In this document: positions 34,851-45,507 of the stretch, piece after piece
Numbering within the stretch: the stretch's first letter is position 1
Layout: every line of letters starts with the position of its first letter
NCBI RefSeq assembly: GCF_030272615.1
Contig: NC_081407.1
Location: forward strand, 439,793,213-439,857,212
DNA: 64,000 bases
Source: Cryptomeria japonica
Lineage: Eukaryota > Streptophyta > Pinopsida > Cupressales > Cupressaceae
Reading direction: 5' to 3'
Made by a program: the position numbers and the translations under genes
The notes under the pieces: model-generated
Told to the model about the DNA's origin: nothing
The model's input: the letters and a program-made list of their open reading frames with translations, nothing else
The model's database searches: none

Positions 34851-34902
34851 AAAGTGGCATCTTAAGACCCCCTTTTGGTACCACAACTTGGTGCACATAC
34901 CC

Positions 34903-35192
34903 TAAGATCCCATTTGTGAGATGATGTAATAGGTAGAAGGAAGAGAACAGTATATGGTTGTGGTATTGTAACATGGTATGTGCGAATATTGAAGATCATA
35001 TGAGCAGACCATAGAGAAGGAGATTATCAGAGCTTAATTGGTATTGAATCCAACATTGGAGATGCTACTTTGAGTAGTACATTATTATTGGAGTTAATCA
35101 TCCAATTGTAGTCAATGTGAATCCTATTTTGTGATTGAGCAGTGAGCTCTAGGCAGTTGGCCTTTCTGCATGTGCAAAACCCCATTTGTATA
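34903..35192 (+). repeat. Copia-1 3' LTR, middle segment
   Basis: Lies between the foldback element and Copia-2. Its end, GCATGTGCAAAACCCCATTT then GTATA, aligns to the start of the 5' LTR remnant at 20901. This shows that the LTR resumes here. Confidence 0.82.
35188..35192. other. Target site duplication of Copia-2, left
   Basis: GTATA directly before the LTR start TGTTGG; the partner GTATA is at 52104-52108. Confidence 0.9.
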
Positions 35193-36723
35193 TGTTGGCA
35201 TTATGTGAACCAGTATGAAGACATAATGACATTGTATGTTGTCATTGATGTCAATATGTTGAAGAGGTGTGAACTGACATATGTGAGAACCGGTATAACA
35301 CTGTGAATCGGCATTTGTGCCAAAGTGAAGTGGTGTGCTTGTTCATGATGAACCGCCATATAGTTATGGGAACCGACATATGGAAGTATTGTATGACTAC
35401 CGGTTGGTAGTCTCAACTTTAGGGTTTCCGGTTGATGTGCTTCAAGCATGTGTGGCTCAACCAATGATATTGTGTGATGAGTTAGCATTGTAAAGAAGAA
35501 TAGATTGTGTTTCCATGTAAGCCTGTGTGCATGAAGCATCTTGCATGAGGGAGATTGTTCCTATCTACCTCGAGAATGTGCGAAGTCTGTAAAACAGTGA
35601 TAACATGTGATGGGTTATCAGCCGCCATAAAATCGGTGGAAATGAACAATGGAGAATGTCTTGAGTTTGGATCAAGATCTGCTGCATTTAATGTAGTGTG
35701 CTCAATGGTCAGATTGAATCGTTTGAATTCCTTAACCTAACAGGTTTAGGGTTTAGGGTTTATGCTACCGACCTATCTGTTTTCCTATAAGGTCGATGTT
35801 GTGTCTCTTTCTGAGGTTGTTGGCAAAAGTTGTGTGTTTGTATCCAAGAGAAGGGATACATGATTCTTGCCAGACCAAAAGGAGAGAAGTGATACCTGCA
35901 GAGTGTAAGTGCAGAAGGTGAAGAGGAGCTTAAGCGGATCTTCATTGGCATTGAGTGTTGTTACCAGATCATTGTAATGCATATTGATCTCTAACCACCT
36001 CAACAGCTGGAAAATCCCTTAATAGGGTAGCCTTAACTGGCTTGTTGAAAATCCTTTAATAGGGTAATTCAAAGCTACTGAGTTTGGAATCCTTTAGCTA
36101 TTGAGTTCTTGAAATCCTCTAACAAGGTAACCTTTAACAGGGTTTAACCCTTAACCGAGTATTGTAGCCATCCCTTAATCGAGTGATCCCTAACAGGATC
36201 GGTTCCTAGCAGAGCCTATTGTAATGTCTCTAACCGAACAAGGCTTCTAACAGAGCGGACTTCTAAAGAGTTCAAAAATAGCTTGTGGGTATTCATCCCC
36301 ACCATGGTTTTACCCAGATGGGTTTCCACGTGAAAAATATGTGTGTCATGTGTGATGCTTTTATCTTGTGATGCTTTGCTATTGTCTGTCAAGCATATGA
36401 TGGTTCTGTGTTTTATGCCTGTCAATAAAACATGTTGAACTAGCTATTATTGTGGTCTGATGATAGATTACCTGTTTATGCATAAGGGTGAAATGGTAGT
36501 GTAGTCTCCAGCTGAGTGAAAAGCTAAGTGAGTAAATGGTTAATGCTTGACTCAGACATTCTTAGCTTTACCAGTTGCACTCTGTTTCAAACTGGTATCA
36601 CTATCTGCCAATCATTTGAAGTGTTTTCTGTCAAACCGGTTTAGGACTGTGTTTTTGCCTGTACTGAGTCACCCCCCCCTCTCAGTACTGGTTTGGTACT
36701 ATTTTCTCATCATTGAGTTATCA
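35193..36723 (+). repeat. Copia-2 5' LTR
   Basis: 1531 bp, TGTTGGCATTATG...GAGTTATCA. The 3' LTR has exactly the same length. I count about 94 differences by hand (~6%). It contains a telobox-like GGTTTAGGGTTTAGGGTTT at 35743-35761, a cluster of CCCTTAATAGGGTA-type words at 36010-36200, and a C-rich tract before CTCTCAGTACTGG near the end, shared in form with Copia-1. Confidence 0.95.
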
Positions 36724-36725
36724 AT

Positions 36726-36737
36726 TGGTATCAGAGT
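36726..36737 (+). promoter_or_regulatory. Copia-2 primer binding site
   Basis: TGGTATCAGAGT, an 11 of 12 match to the initiator-Met tRNA site, two bases after the LTR. Confidence 0.88.
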
Positions 36738-36794
36738 GTCCTCCAGGTCCTCTATGTTATAAGCTTAACTGCTTGAGGTAAAGATCCCAATCAA

Positions 36795-39480
36795 ATGATG
36801 AAGAGGGAAGGTCCAAAGTTTAACAAGGAAAATTTTAGTATATGGAAAGACAACATGAAGATATACATCAGAAGCATGGGTGCTCAACACTAGAGCTATG
36901 TTGAGAATGTCTATGTTGCCCCTACCGGTACTCTCACCGATGACCAAAAGAGAGAGATATAGGAAAATGGGCAAGTCATGGAAGCCCTAATTAGTAGTTT
37001 ATCTGACATTGAGTTTATTGATGTTCAGGAAAAGGTAAATCCCAAAGAGGTATGGAATACTCTTGAAAATATCTATGGCGGTGATGAGCATGTAAAACAA
37101 GCTAAGGAAGAAAGCCTGAGAGGGAAGTTTGAAGATATGCGGATGGTTGAAGGTGAGACCATTCAACAGTATGGAATAAGAATCAAAACCGTTGTTGGAG
37201 ATATCAAGAGTGCGGGTGGTAAAATAGAAGACTCCACTGTGGTAAGCAAAGTCCTGAGATCCCTATTACTGGTCTATGCAATAAGGGTTGCTACTATTCA
37301 GGAGCTAAGATCAATAGACAAGACTAAGGTATCCTTGGACTCCATCATAGCAAAGTTGATAGCCTATGAGCTAAATAGTTTTGATGGCAGTGTTCAAAAG
37401 ACCAAATCAACTTTTAAAGCTTCTGCTATACCATCCAGAAAAGGAAAAGAAGCTAGCACTAGTGGTGAACCAAGACAAAGCAGAGAAATGGATGATGAGG
37501 AGATTTTGATGGCATTTGAAGCTCTCCTTGCCAAGAAACTTCCTAAAGTAACTGGAAAATACAAAGGTAAGCTACCTTTGAAATGCTTTTCTTGCAATCG
37601 GATAGGACATATTGTTGTAAACTGTCCTAATGGCGACAACAAGGACAAACTGGAAAGGTTCAAGAAATTCAAAGGAGGAAACCGGAGAAACTATTTTGTG
37701 GCAGTTGATGAAGGTGTCACAGATGAAGAATCAAAGGATGAAGAAAATGAAGATATTGTGTTTGTTGTTGTCAAGGAAGATGTGTCAGACAAGAAGGCTC
37801 TTGTCTCCCGGTTTAATAATTCCAATGAGTGGATCATCGACAGTGGTTGTTCTCACCATATGACTGGTGACCAAAGAAAGTTTCTATCCTTGGAGGAGTA
37901 TGATGGCGGTGTGGTTCGCTTTGGCAATGATGCACCATGCATGGTCAAAAGTAGAGGGTCCATCTCTCTGAATGGAAAGAGTAGTGCTGACAATGTGTAT
38001 TGGGTTGATGGTCTTAGACACAACCTTCTGAGTGTTGCTCAACTAAATGACAGTGACCTCACTCTGGAATTCAAGAATGGAGTTTGTAGAATCAAAGGAA
38101 AGAATGGTGAATTGGTGGCCACCGGCATGTAGACCAAAGGTAACCCATTTCATCTGAATGCAAATATAAGTACATGTCTTATGGTTAAATTTGATGATAG
38201 CTAGATATGGCATAGGAGATTCTGCCATGTAAACTTGATAACATTGTAAAGGCCAGTAAGATCAAGGTAGTTAGAAGGTTGCCGATGCAAAGCAAACTAG
38301 ATAATACCTTGTGCAGAGAGTGTCAATTGCGGAAAATGTCTTCCTCAACCTTTAAAGGTAAATCTTTCACTGCTGACAACTTGCTTGATCTTGTGCATAC
38401 TGATTTGTGTGGTCCTATGAAAACTAGGAGTGTGCAGGGTGATAGGTACTTCATGATTCTCACTGATAACTGCTCGAGAATGATGTGCGTCACATTCTTG
38501 AAAGACAAGTCTGAAGCCTTTGTAAAGTTTAAAGCTTTTAGAGCATTAGTGGAGAAGGAAAGCGGTAAAAGGATCAAGTGCCTAAGAACTGATCAAGGAG
38601 GGGAATTCACTTCCGGTGAATTCAACAAGTACTATGAAGAACATGGCATCAAGAGGAAATTGTCTGCCCCCCAAACTCCACATCAGAGTGGCCTAGCAGA
38701 GAGGAATAACTAGATTGTGGTTGAAGCAGCTAGAACCATGTTGATTCAAGGAAAGGTAGCTCACACCTTTTGGAGAGAAGTGGTGAGCACTGCAGTCTAC
38801 ACAAAGAACTGGGTACTCATCAAGAAAGGTAAGGATAAAACTCCTTATAAGTATTGGACCGATAAGACACCTGTGGTTAGCTACTTTAGAGTCTTTGGTA
38901 GAAAATGTTACATCAAGAGGAGTGAACACCAGAGAAAATTTGATGCGAAATGTGATGAGGGAATATTCCTAAGATATTCCACCAAGAGAAAAGCTCTCAA
39001 GTGCTTCAATAATAGGACTCTGAGAATTATGGAAAGCATCAATGTAAGAGTTGATGAAACCTCTGAGAAAACTGAGGAAACCGGCAGTGAGCAAGTGGTA
39101 AACAAACTGGTTGCAACCTTCTAGGAACTAGTTGTCAGTCAACCAAGTACCAATCCTACACTAGCAGATGTAGATGTTGATATTGATGGAGATGAGGATG
39201 AAGAAGAAAAGAAAGAGGAATCTATCAAGACCATTCCTCGGTATGTCAAGCTGAATCATGATCCTAAGCAGATCATAGGAGATAAGGATGCAAGAATCCT
39301 TACAAGAAGAAAAGTCAGAGAAAACTCATGTATGATCTCTGAATTCGAGCCTAAAACATTCAAAGAGGCACATAAGGATGAAGACTGGATCAAGGCAATG
39401 GAAGAGAAACTTGACCAGATAGAGAAAAATGGTACATGGTCCTTGGTACCTAGACCAGAGCACAAAAATGTCATTGGTAC
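36795..39480 (+). pseudogene. Copia-2 gag-pol, 5' part up to the LARD-B insertion
   Basis: ATG at 36795 (MMKREGPKFNKENFSIWKDN) with stops at about 36891 and 36961, then 384 open codons (36978-38132). Gag contains the knuckle CFSCNRIGHIVVNCP (~37587-37630). Protease WIIDSGCSHHMTGD (~37832-37873) is intact. After a frame change come integrase motifs CRECQLRKM, HTDLCGPMKT, TDQGGEFTSGEF and PHQSGLAERNN (38279-38713), then AARTMLIQGKVAHTFWREVV. The start of reverse transcriptase, WIKAMEEKLDQIEKNGTWSL and HKNVIGT, is cut by LARD-B at 39481. The coding sequence resumes at 49018. Confidence 0.95.
39476..39480. other. Target site duplication of LARD-B, left
   Basis: GGTAC directly before the LTR; the partner GGTAC is at 49018-49022. 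Removing 39481-49022 restores the reading [15 protein letters not shown] across the join. Confidence 0.95.
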
Positions 39481-40849
39481 TGTAGCATAGAAATTAGGAA
39501 TCATCAAAACAAGTAGATCAATCAAAACACAAGACATGATAGCTCAATCAAAATAACACTCATTGAAATGAACCTAATTCTAAGCACACTCAATAGAGGT
39601 ATGGAAACAAAGCATTCAAAGATGAAATATTACGCAAACCAGATGTAGAATTGAACACTCCTTCCATGCGGCTCCATTGTTGTTCTTTCCTCTTCAATGG
39701 GTTTGTGGATCTCACCTACAAGTGCACTCACAATTGAAAGCAAGATTGATGAAAAACTCAAGAGTACTAGAAGCGAAAGTTCAGTAGTTTGATAGAAAAT
39801 TCGGATTCATGAAGGGTCAAGGTTCAAGGTTCAAGGGCTTTGATTGAAGAAAATCATCCAATTTATAGAAGAATTGGAGAAATGAACAAATTAGCATGAA
39901 AGTGATTCGAATAGAAATTCAAATCAAGAATGGCAAAATTATGACATATCTATGACAAATTGCTATGCAAGGCTTATGACAATTCATGACAAATTTCTAT
40001 GTCAAGAATTTATGAAATTTTTATGACATTTTATGACAAATTCTATGACAAATTTCTATGTCAAGAATTTTATGACAATTTATGACAAATTCTATGACAA
40101 ATTTCTATGTCATTGCCATAAATTTAGGAGAGAAATAGGTGGAAATTGAATTTAAGAATTAAGAAATTAGAAAAATTAGAAAAAGAGGAATTAAGAAATT
40201 AGAAATTAGGAAATTGGAGAATAATGAAAATAGGAAATTAGGTAAATTAATTAATAATTTGTCATTTATTAATTAATTTACAAGGAGGAATAATTAGCCA
40301 ATTAAATGAACATTTAATTGTAATGAGAAGACTTAGGATAAATAAGTAATTTATTAATCCTAAAGGAGAAAATGATAAGCAAGGTTAAATGATGAAATCA
40401 CGAAGCCCTAAAGAGATGAATTAGCAATGAGAATGACAATTAGGTCTTGACAAAGGATAGTTGATATCGATTCGATCATGATTTTGAATTGATAAATGAC
40501 CAATGTGATAAATGATTTAATTGAAATTGGCTGACAAAAATCAATGACAAATTGACCAAATTGACATGATTGAAAAAGGACAAGGATCGATGATGAATCG
40601 ATCGCAATATGAAAAGATTGACGAGGACAAAGATCGACCAAAATCATGATTAAAGATTGCTATCGACAAGACCAAATTCGAAAGCGAGACAACTGAAGAA
40701 TGTAGAAGAAAGACTCGATGCTCGCAAATGATAAAGACCAAGTGCATGACATAGGAGAAATGTTAATGCGACACAAAAACCTAAAATAAGGCAATGCGCA
40801 AATGTTAAAGTATGACTTCGCAAGCGTTGACCATTTTTGGGTGTCTACA
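39481..40849 (-). repeat. LARD-B 3' LTR
   Basis: Plus-strand ends TGTAGCATAG and GTGTCTACA. The polypurine tract follows on the plus strand as TTTTGCCCCTCTTTGAG. The TATA candidate (ATTTATA on plus) is at 39861-39867. Confidence 0.95.
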
Positions 40850-42937
40850 TTTTGCCCCTCTTTGAGACAATGCGATTTTAAGCGTTGTTTCAAAGAACAT
40901 ATTTTAAGCGTTGTTTCAAAGAACAATAACGAAAATGCCCCAGACAATAACAATGACATATGCATGCCCCCTCGAGGAATTGGCCGGAAATGTGCAGAAA
41001 AGAGGCCAATTGATCGATAAGAATGATAGAAAATGATAGGATCAAATGGACTGCCAAGACTGACGGAAGAAATGTTAGTAAGAAGAAATTAGACAAAGGA
41101 CAGTTAGAGATGGAGAAAAACTTGCTTTCACTAATGCACAGAAGTAGGTAAGAACCTTTATTTGATATGGCAAAATGGATGCAGCGCAACATGGCAATGA
41201 AGGCCAGAGCGATAATGCAATCCTTTTGCATAAGGCAGACACATGACAGACAAACAACAATCACAATAAAAAAGAAAAGGACCATGATCCATCCCGGTCA
41301 CTCTAAATCACTCAGTGACATCATCGAGCAACATAGGAACATGACCGAAGCCAAAGATAAATCAATAAAAAGATAAGATGCACAAATTCAAACAAATCAA
41401 ACAAACATCTTGATCTTCATTGTCAAAAGTTGAAAGTGCTGATAGGACGATCATGCTGTCTGGTTTCAGGAAATGTGGTACCCCATCTAAGACAGGACAC
41501 AGTCTGGTTTCGAGTATACCACACCCTGTATAAGACCCATGATAAAAGTGACAAAGGACAAATGATTTTGATACTGATATGCGATTGATATGACAGTTTT
41601 GATCAATTTGAATGTCTGAGTTGATTGAAAGGTTCATCTGTTAATGCGTGATTTCATTAAAGCACGATGTTGGATTGCAAGTATGCTCAGTGATCTGTCG
41701 ATGCATAAAGGGAATACTTTATTGCAAAATGCGTGTTTTTGTGTTTGTTTTCGAGTTTTACAATTTTTTTTGTGTGTTCATTTTTTTCAGGACCTTATAT
41801 GATTTTTATGGATTTTTTCAGGACATTTCTGAAATTTTTAGGATTTTTTCATAACATTTTTCAATTTTTATGACTTTTTTCAGGACTTTATATGATTTTT
41901 ATGACTTTTTTCAGGACTTTTTTCAATGTTTAAGACTTTTTTTTCAGGACTTTTTTGGATTTTTATGAGATTTTTTTCATGACATTTTTCAATTTTTAAG
42001 ACTTTTTTTGGATTTTGCCCCCAGTGTCTAGCAAGGCAAGGAATATGACAAATGGATAAATAGGCTTGCTGAAATGATGGTGGATAGAGGGAAGACAAAG
42101 GCCTTTTATGATGGAGACAATACGGATACAATTTCCAAGGACTATGACGTGATGGGACAAGAGACTGGATATGACAATGTATAGCAGTGACATGGCATGA
42201 GGGACATGTCAAGAGGTTTTTGAAACCATGTTTAAATTTTGCGTCCTTATGTCAGATCAAGATCAAGGAATGAAAAAGAGTGTATGGATAGTGATAAGAT
42301 ATGGATAGGATAAGCAAGACCAAGAATGGATAAGGGACATGGACTGAAGGTCGGGATTGGCTACGGGATAGTGGCAGAAAGTTGCAATAAGCTGGGGAAT
42401 ATAGATGAAAGGTTATAATAAGCAAATGGATAAAGACCAAAAGCTATGATAGACTGAAAGCTGCAAACATGATGCTCATGAAGATCCTCAGCCTTGTCAA
42501 GATCAAAGGTGGAAAGGGAAACTGGACATGAGGGACAATAGGATATGAAGGGTAATGACCTGGTATGATAGGATAATGAAGGGCAATAGGATATGGAGGA
42601 GGAAACCTGCCCCCAAGTGTGGTGTGCAAGAAGTTCATAGATTACGCATGACACCTGTTTGCCAAGTTTTCATCACGGTACTTGCCCAAGGCGCCTGTTT
42701 GCCAGGTTTTCACCAGTGGACGAATTATTTTTCTTTATTTTTTTCTTTTTCTTTATTTTTTATTTTTTTGACTTTTTCAGAAGAAGATGGACACATGATA
42801 GGGGATGGAAGAAGGACTCAACCGTCTTTTTGTTTGGATAGTAGCCTTGAAAAAAATGGACCATGACCTTTAAAAGTATGCTCAAAGACGTTGGTAGGAT
42901 AAGGACATGGAAAATAAGATGAAACTAAGGCAAGGAT
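40850..42937 (-). other. LARD-B 3' noncoding region
   Basis: In minus-strand order after the ORF: an A-rich tract, the paired hairpin words (42694-42706 and 42654-42666), CT-rich sequence, the TTTTTTCAGGAC-type tandem array (41780-42010), the conserved 97-bp block (41450-41546), and the polypurine tract at 40850-40866. A short local duplication of AAGCGTTGTTTCAAAGAACA occurs near 40880-40922. No credible gene. Confidence 0.7.
41450..41546 (-). other. Conserved noncoding block in LARD 3' region (copy B)
   Basis: Counterpart of 18321-18418. It keeps both GAAACCAGAC words (as GTCTGGTTTC on plus) and a perfect 7-bp stem TGTGGTA (41474-41480) with TACCACA (41517-41523). Confidence 0.55.
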
Positions 42938-45507
42938 TTATGCAAAAGATTGGACCAAAGGGATCGAAGGATGAAAAATATGCATTGGATAATGGATAGG
43001 GTATTGGAAGAAATGGGCTTTAGTGGATGGAAATGAAGGCAAGATCGACATTGGCACACACCTTGTGGGGTGATGGACTGATGGAGGAAAGATGTATTCT
43101 GGATATTGAGATTTTGACAGAAGAAAGGCTTGGGATTTTGGGACATAAGGGCCCAAAATAGATGAAGAAGGTGATGGAGGAATAGACTTGGATGATTTGG
43201 ATGGAGGAATAGCAATTTTGGATGCCAAGTTGGATGTTTCTTTTTGTGCTTCAAGGAGCTTCTTAGGGATCCACATGGTTTTTGATTTGTCATGCTTTTG
43301 TGGTTCCTTGGAGTGCATTGCTTGCACAAGGGATTTAGGAACCCATATATATTTTGACTTTGCTTGATTTTGCTCAGTGGGCCTTTGTGGCCTTTTGTAT
43401 TTTTCTTTTTCTTTATAGATCATATTGTTCTTTGTTTTGACATGTCGATTATATTGGACATGTTGATCCTTGAATACATGTGGATTTCTAGAATTGCGAC
43501 TTTTATGCTTGGCATCCAAATTGCTTGGAAGAGGGAATGAATGTTGGTGTGGATGGGAATGATATGGAGGCGTGTGGGATGGATGGAAGGTTCTCCAAGA
43601 TGTGTGCCTTTGCTGATGTTGCATAGGAGATGGAGGGATATAGGGACCTAGAATGGATGGAAGCGATGATGGGGAAGGTGGACATTTGGATTTTGACTTT
43701 GAAGGGATACCAATGCCTTGAGTGTGAGCTCTGTAGTCATGACCATTAGTATATTCTTTGATATGAAGGGTTCTTTCTTGTGAAGGTCTACTCCTTTGCC
43801 TTTATGAATATCTTGACTTGATGGATACTCTTTTCTTTGGGAAGAAGACGCAAGTCCATTATGAGGTGGATGTGATATGAGAGAAATAATGAGATCTTGA
43901 AGTGGATCGGATTGCACCAAAGTGGAAGAACCAATTATGCATGTTGAGGGTTCATGAACATCTTGCACTGACACGTTAGAATCATGAGGGGTATCAGGAT
44001 CATGAGGGGGATTAGGATTGTGTAGTGGACAAGGCTCAATGACAGGCTCTTCAAGAGATAGAATGGGAGAAATAATGGGATCATCAAAAGAAATGCGATC
44101 TTGGAGTGTATATGGAGCATTAGGACAAGGAGATGGAGGAACAAGTGGATCTTGTGGAGGATCTGAAGGAATAATTTGATCTTGAAAAGGAGGAAGATCA
44201 TTGGAATCCTCTTTAAAGGTGCTTTGCTCTTGACTTTTAATGGAATCATCGGAAAGAATGGAAGGGATATCTTGATCTTTCTGAGGAAGTGGAATATCAA
44301 TGGGATTTGAAAGGACATTGTGTTCATGAAATGGAAGGGGATCATTTGGGATTGGATGGACTAAGATATCTTGATCTTGCTCGGAGAATGGAGTGTCAAT
44401 AGGACTTGAAAAGGTGTTGTTCTCTTGGATAGAATGGATAGTGATAGGAGGATCATTATGAATGTGTGGGAAGATGGGGTCCTGGTCAACAATTGGATGG
44501 GATGATAAGGTTTTGGGATCTTGATCTTGATCTGTTTCAAGACACATTTCTTCATGCTCTAAACTATCCTCTTGACATGGAGTTGGACTTTGAATATGCA
44601 TGGGGGATTTTGGCAAGGGATTAATGCTTTGGCATGAAGGAAAGGCAATTTGAACATTTGTAAGATCAGACATTCCAATCGTAAAGCTTTCTTGCATCTT
44701 AGATTTGGGTCCACTTTTTGGTATTCAAGGAATCACTTCTTGTTGAGGGAAACCTGTCATCAACATTTGTGTGGCCTTCATTTGATCTAGTGTTAAAGGT
44801 GTTGCATTAAACAATGGATTGTTTATTATTTTGAATGTGGACTTTTGAGGAATAGTCACTGTCAATGCCTTTGAAGTACGTTTACTCATCAAGGTGGGTT
44901 TAAGCTCTTGTTGCACATGTTCATCATTTGGATGCGGAGAGAAACCTAACAACTCACCACCTTGTTGTTTTTGCACATTAATTTGCTTACTTGAGGAGGT
45001 CACATTACTCATCATGTCAAGATATTTTTGTGGGAACCTCTTAAAGACCTTATTCAAGAATTTATCCATCTTTTTTGTCAACTTTGGATCCTTAAGGAAC
45101 ATAACAACATCATCAGAGACATCAAAATCTGATGAAGAATCTGGTAAAATATTTGGATTTGTTTCTTGTTGAATGCCTTGATCTGAACCAAATCCTTGTG
45201 AGAGAGTTTGTTCTTCATACAATGTTTGTATTTCATGTTGCAAGTTTGGTTGATTCCAATCGAAAGGTGCATTTCCTCTTGGAGTTGGTGGAACACTCCC
45301 ATATCCTGGTTTCATAGGTACAAACACTGGTTCATATAATGGAGGTGGTCCAAGTTGAACCATTCCATATGGTGGTAGAGAGGTGTTTAATGAACCTTCA
45401 ACTTGCACTGTTTGACTAGTTTGAAATTGCGAATTTACTATGTTATCCATGGATTGATACATTGATTCACTCATCTTCTTAGATCTTGATCTTGTCTCAA
45501 CAAGCAT
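42938..45507 (-). pseudogene. LARD-B gag-like ORF (~850 codons), nearly intact
   Basis: ATG at 45507 gives MLVETRSRSKKMSESMYQSM. The N-terminal ~260 residues (to TGA at 44725) are Pro/Gln-rich and contain KKMDKFLNKVFKRFPQKYLD, unlike the LARD-A N-terminus except for a shared SDM..ETR start. The same frame continues to 43648 with SPMHIQSPTPCQED, QDQDPKTLSSHPIVDQD and DVHEPSTCIIGSSTLVQSDP, matching LARD-A closely. A frameshift near 43640 leads to 43624-42938, with SKYIWVPKSLVQAMHSKEPQ and HYPMHIFHPSIPLVQS. It has no zinc knuckle or enzyme motif. One stop and one frameshift in an otherwise open frame suggest recent inactivation. A gag-like role is inferred from position only. Confidence 0.75.

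Larger units (their letters stand above)
26294..34902. mobile_element. 8.6 kb foldback (giant inverted-repeat) non-autonomous DNA element
   Basis: The ends are inverted: the left starts GGGTAAGGACACCAAG and the right, reversed, starts GGGTATGTGCACCAAG. Both continue TTGTGGTACCAAAA, giving a ~30-bp terminal repeat with about three mismatches. Both sides are flanked by TAAG (26290-26293 and 34903-34906), or TAA if one more G belongs to the left end. Behind the tips lie shared blocks of subterminal palindromes, then a CT-rich left arm and GA-rich right arm, then a central satellite. No transposase is present. A TAA duplication and GGG tips would fit PIF/Harbinger, but class assignment is inference. 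The right arm has ~720 bp (34130-34850) absent on the left. Confidence 0.8.

Noticed and set aside
35743-35761. Interstitial telomere
   Set aside because: Only about 2.5 repeats, present identically in both LTRs of one element, so it is an LTR motif and not a telomere scar.
42938-45507. Host gene for a proline-rich cell wall or regulatory protein
   Set aside because: It sits between identical-length LTRs with a target duplication, and related copies occur in LARD-A. It is element-encoded.
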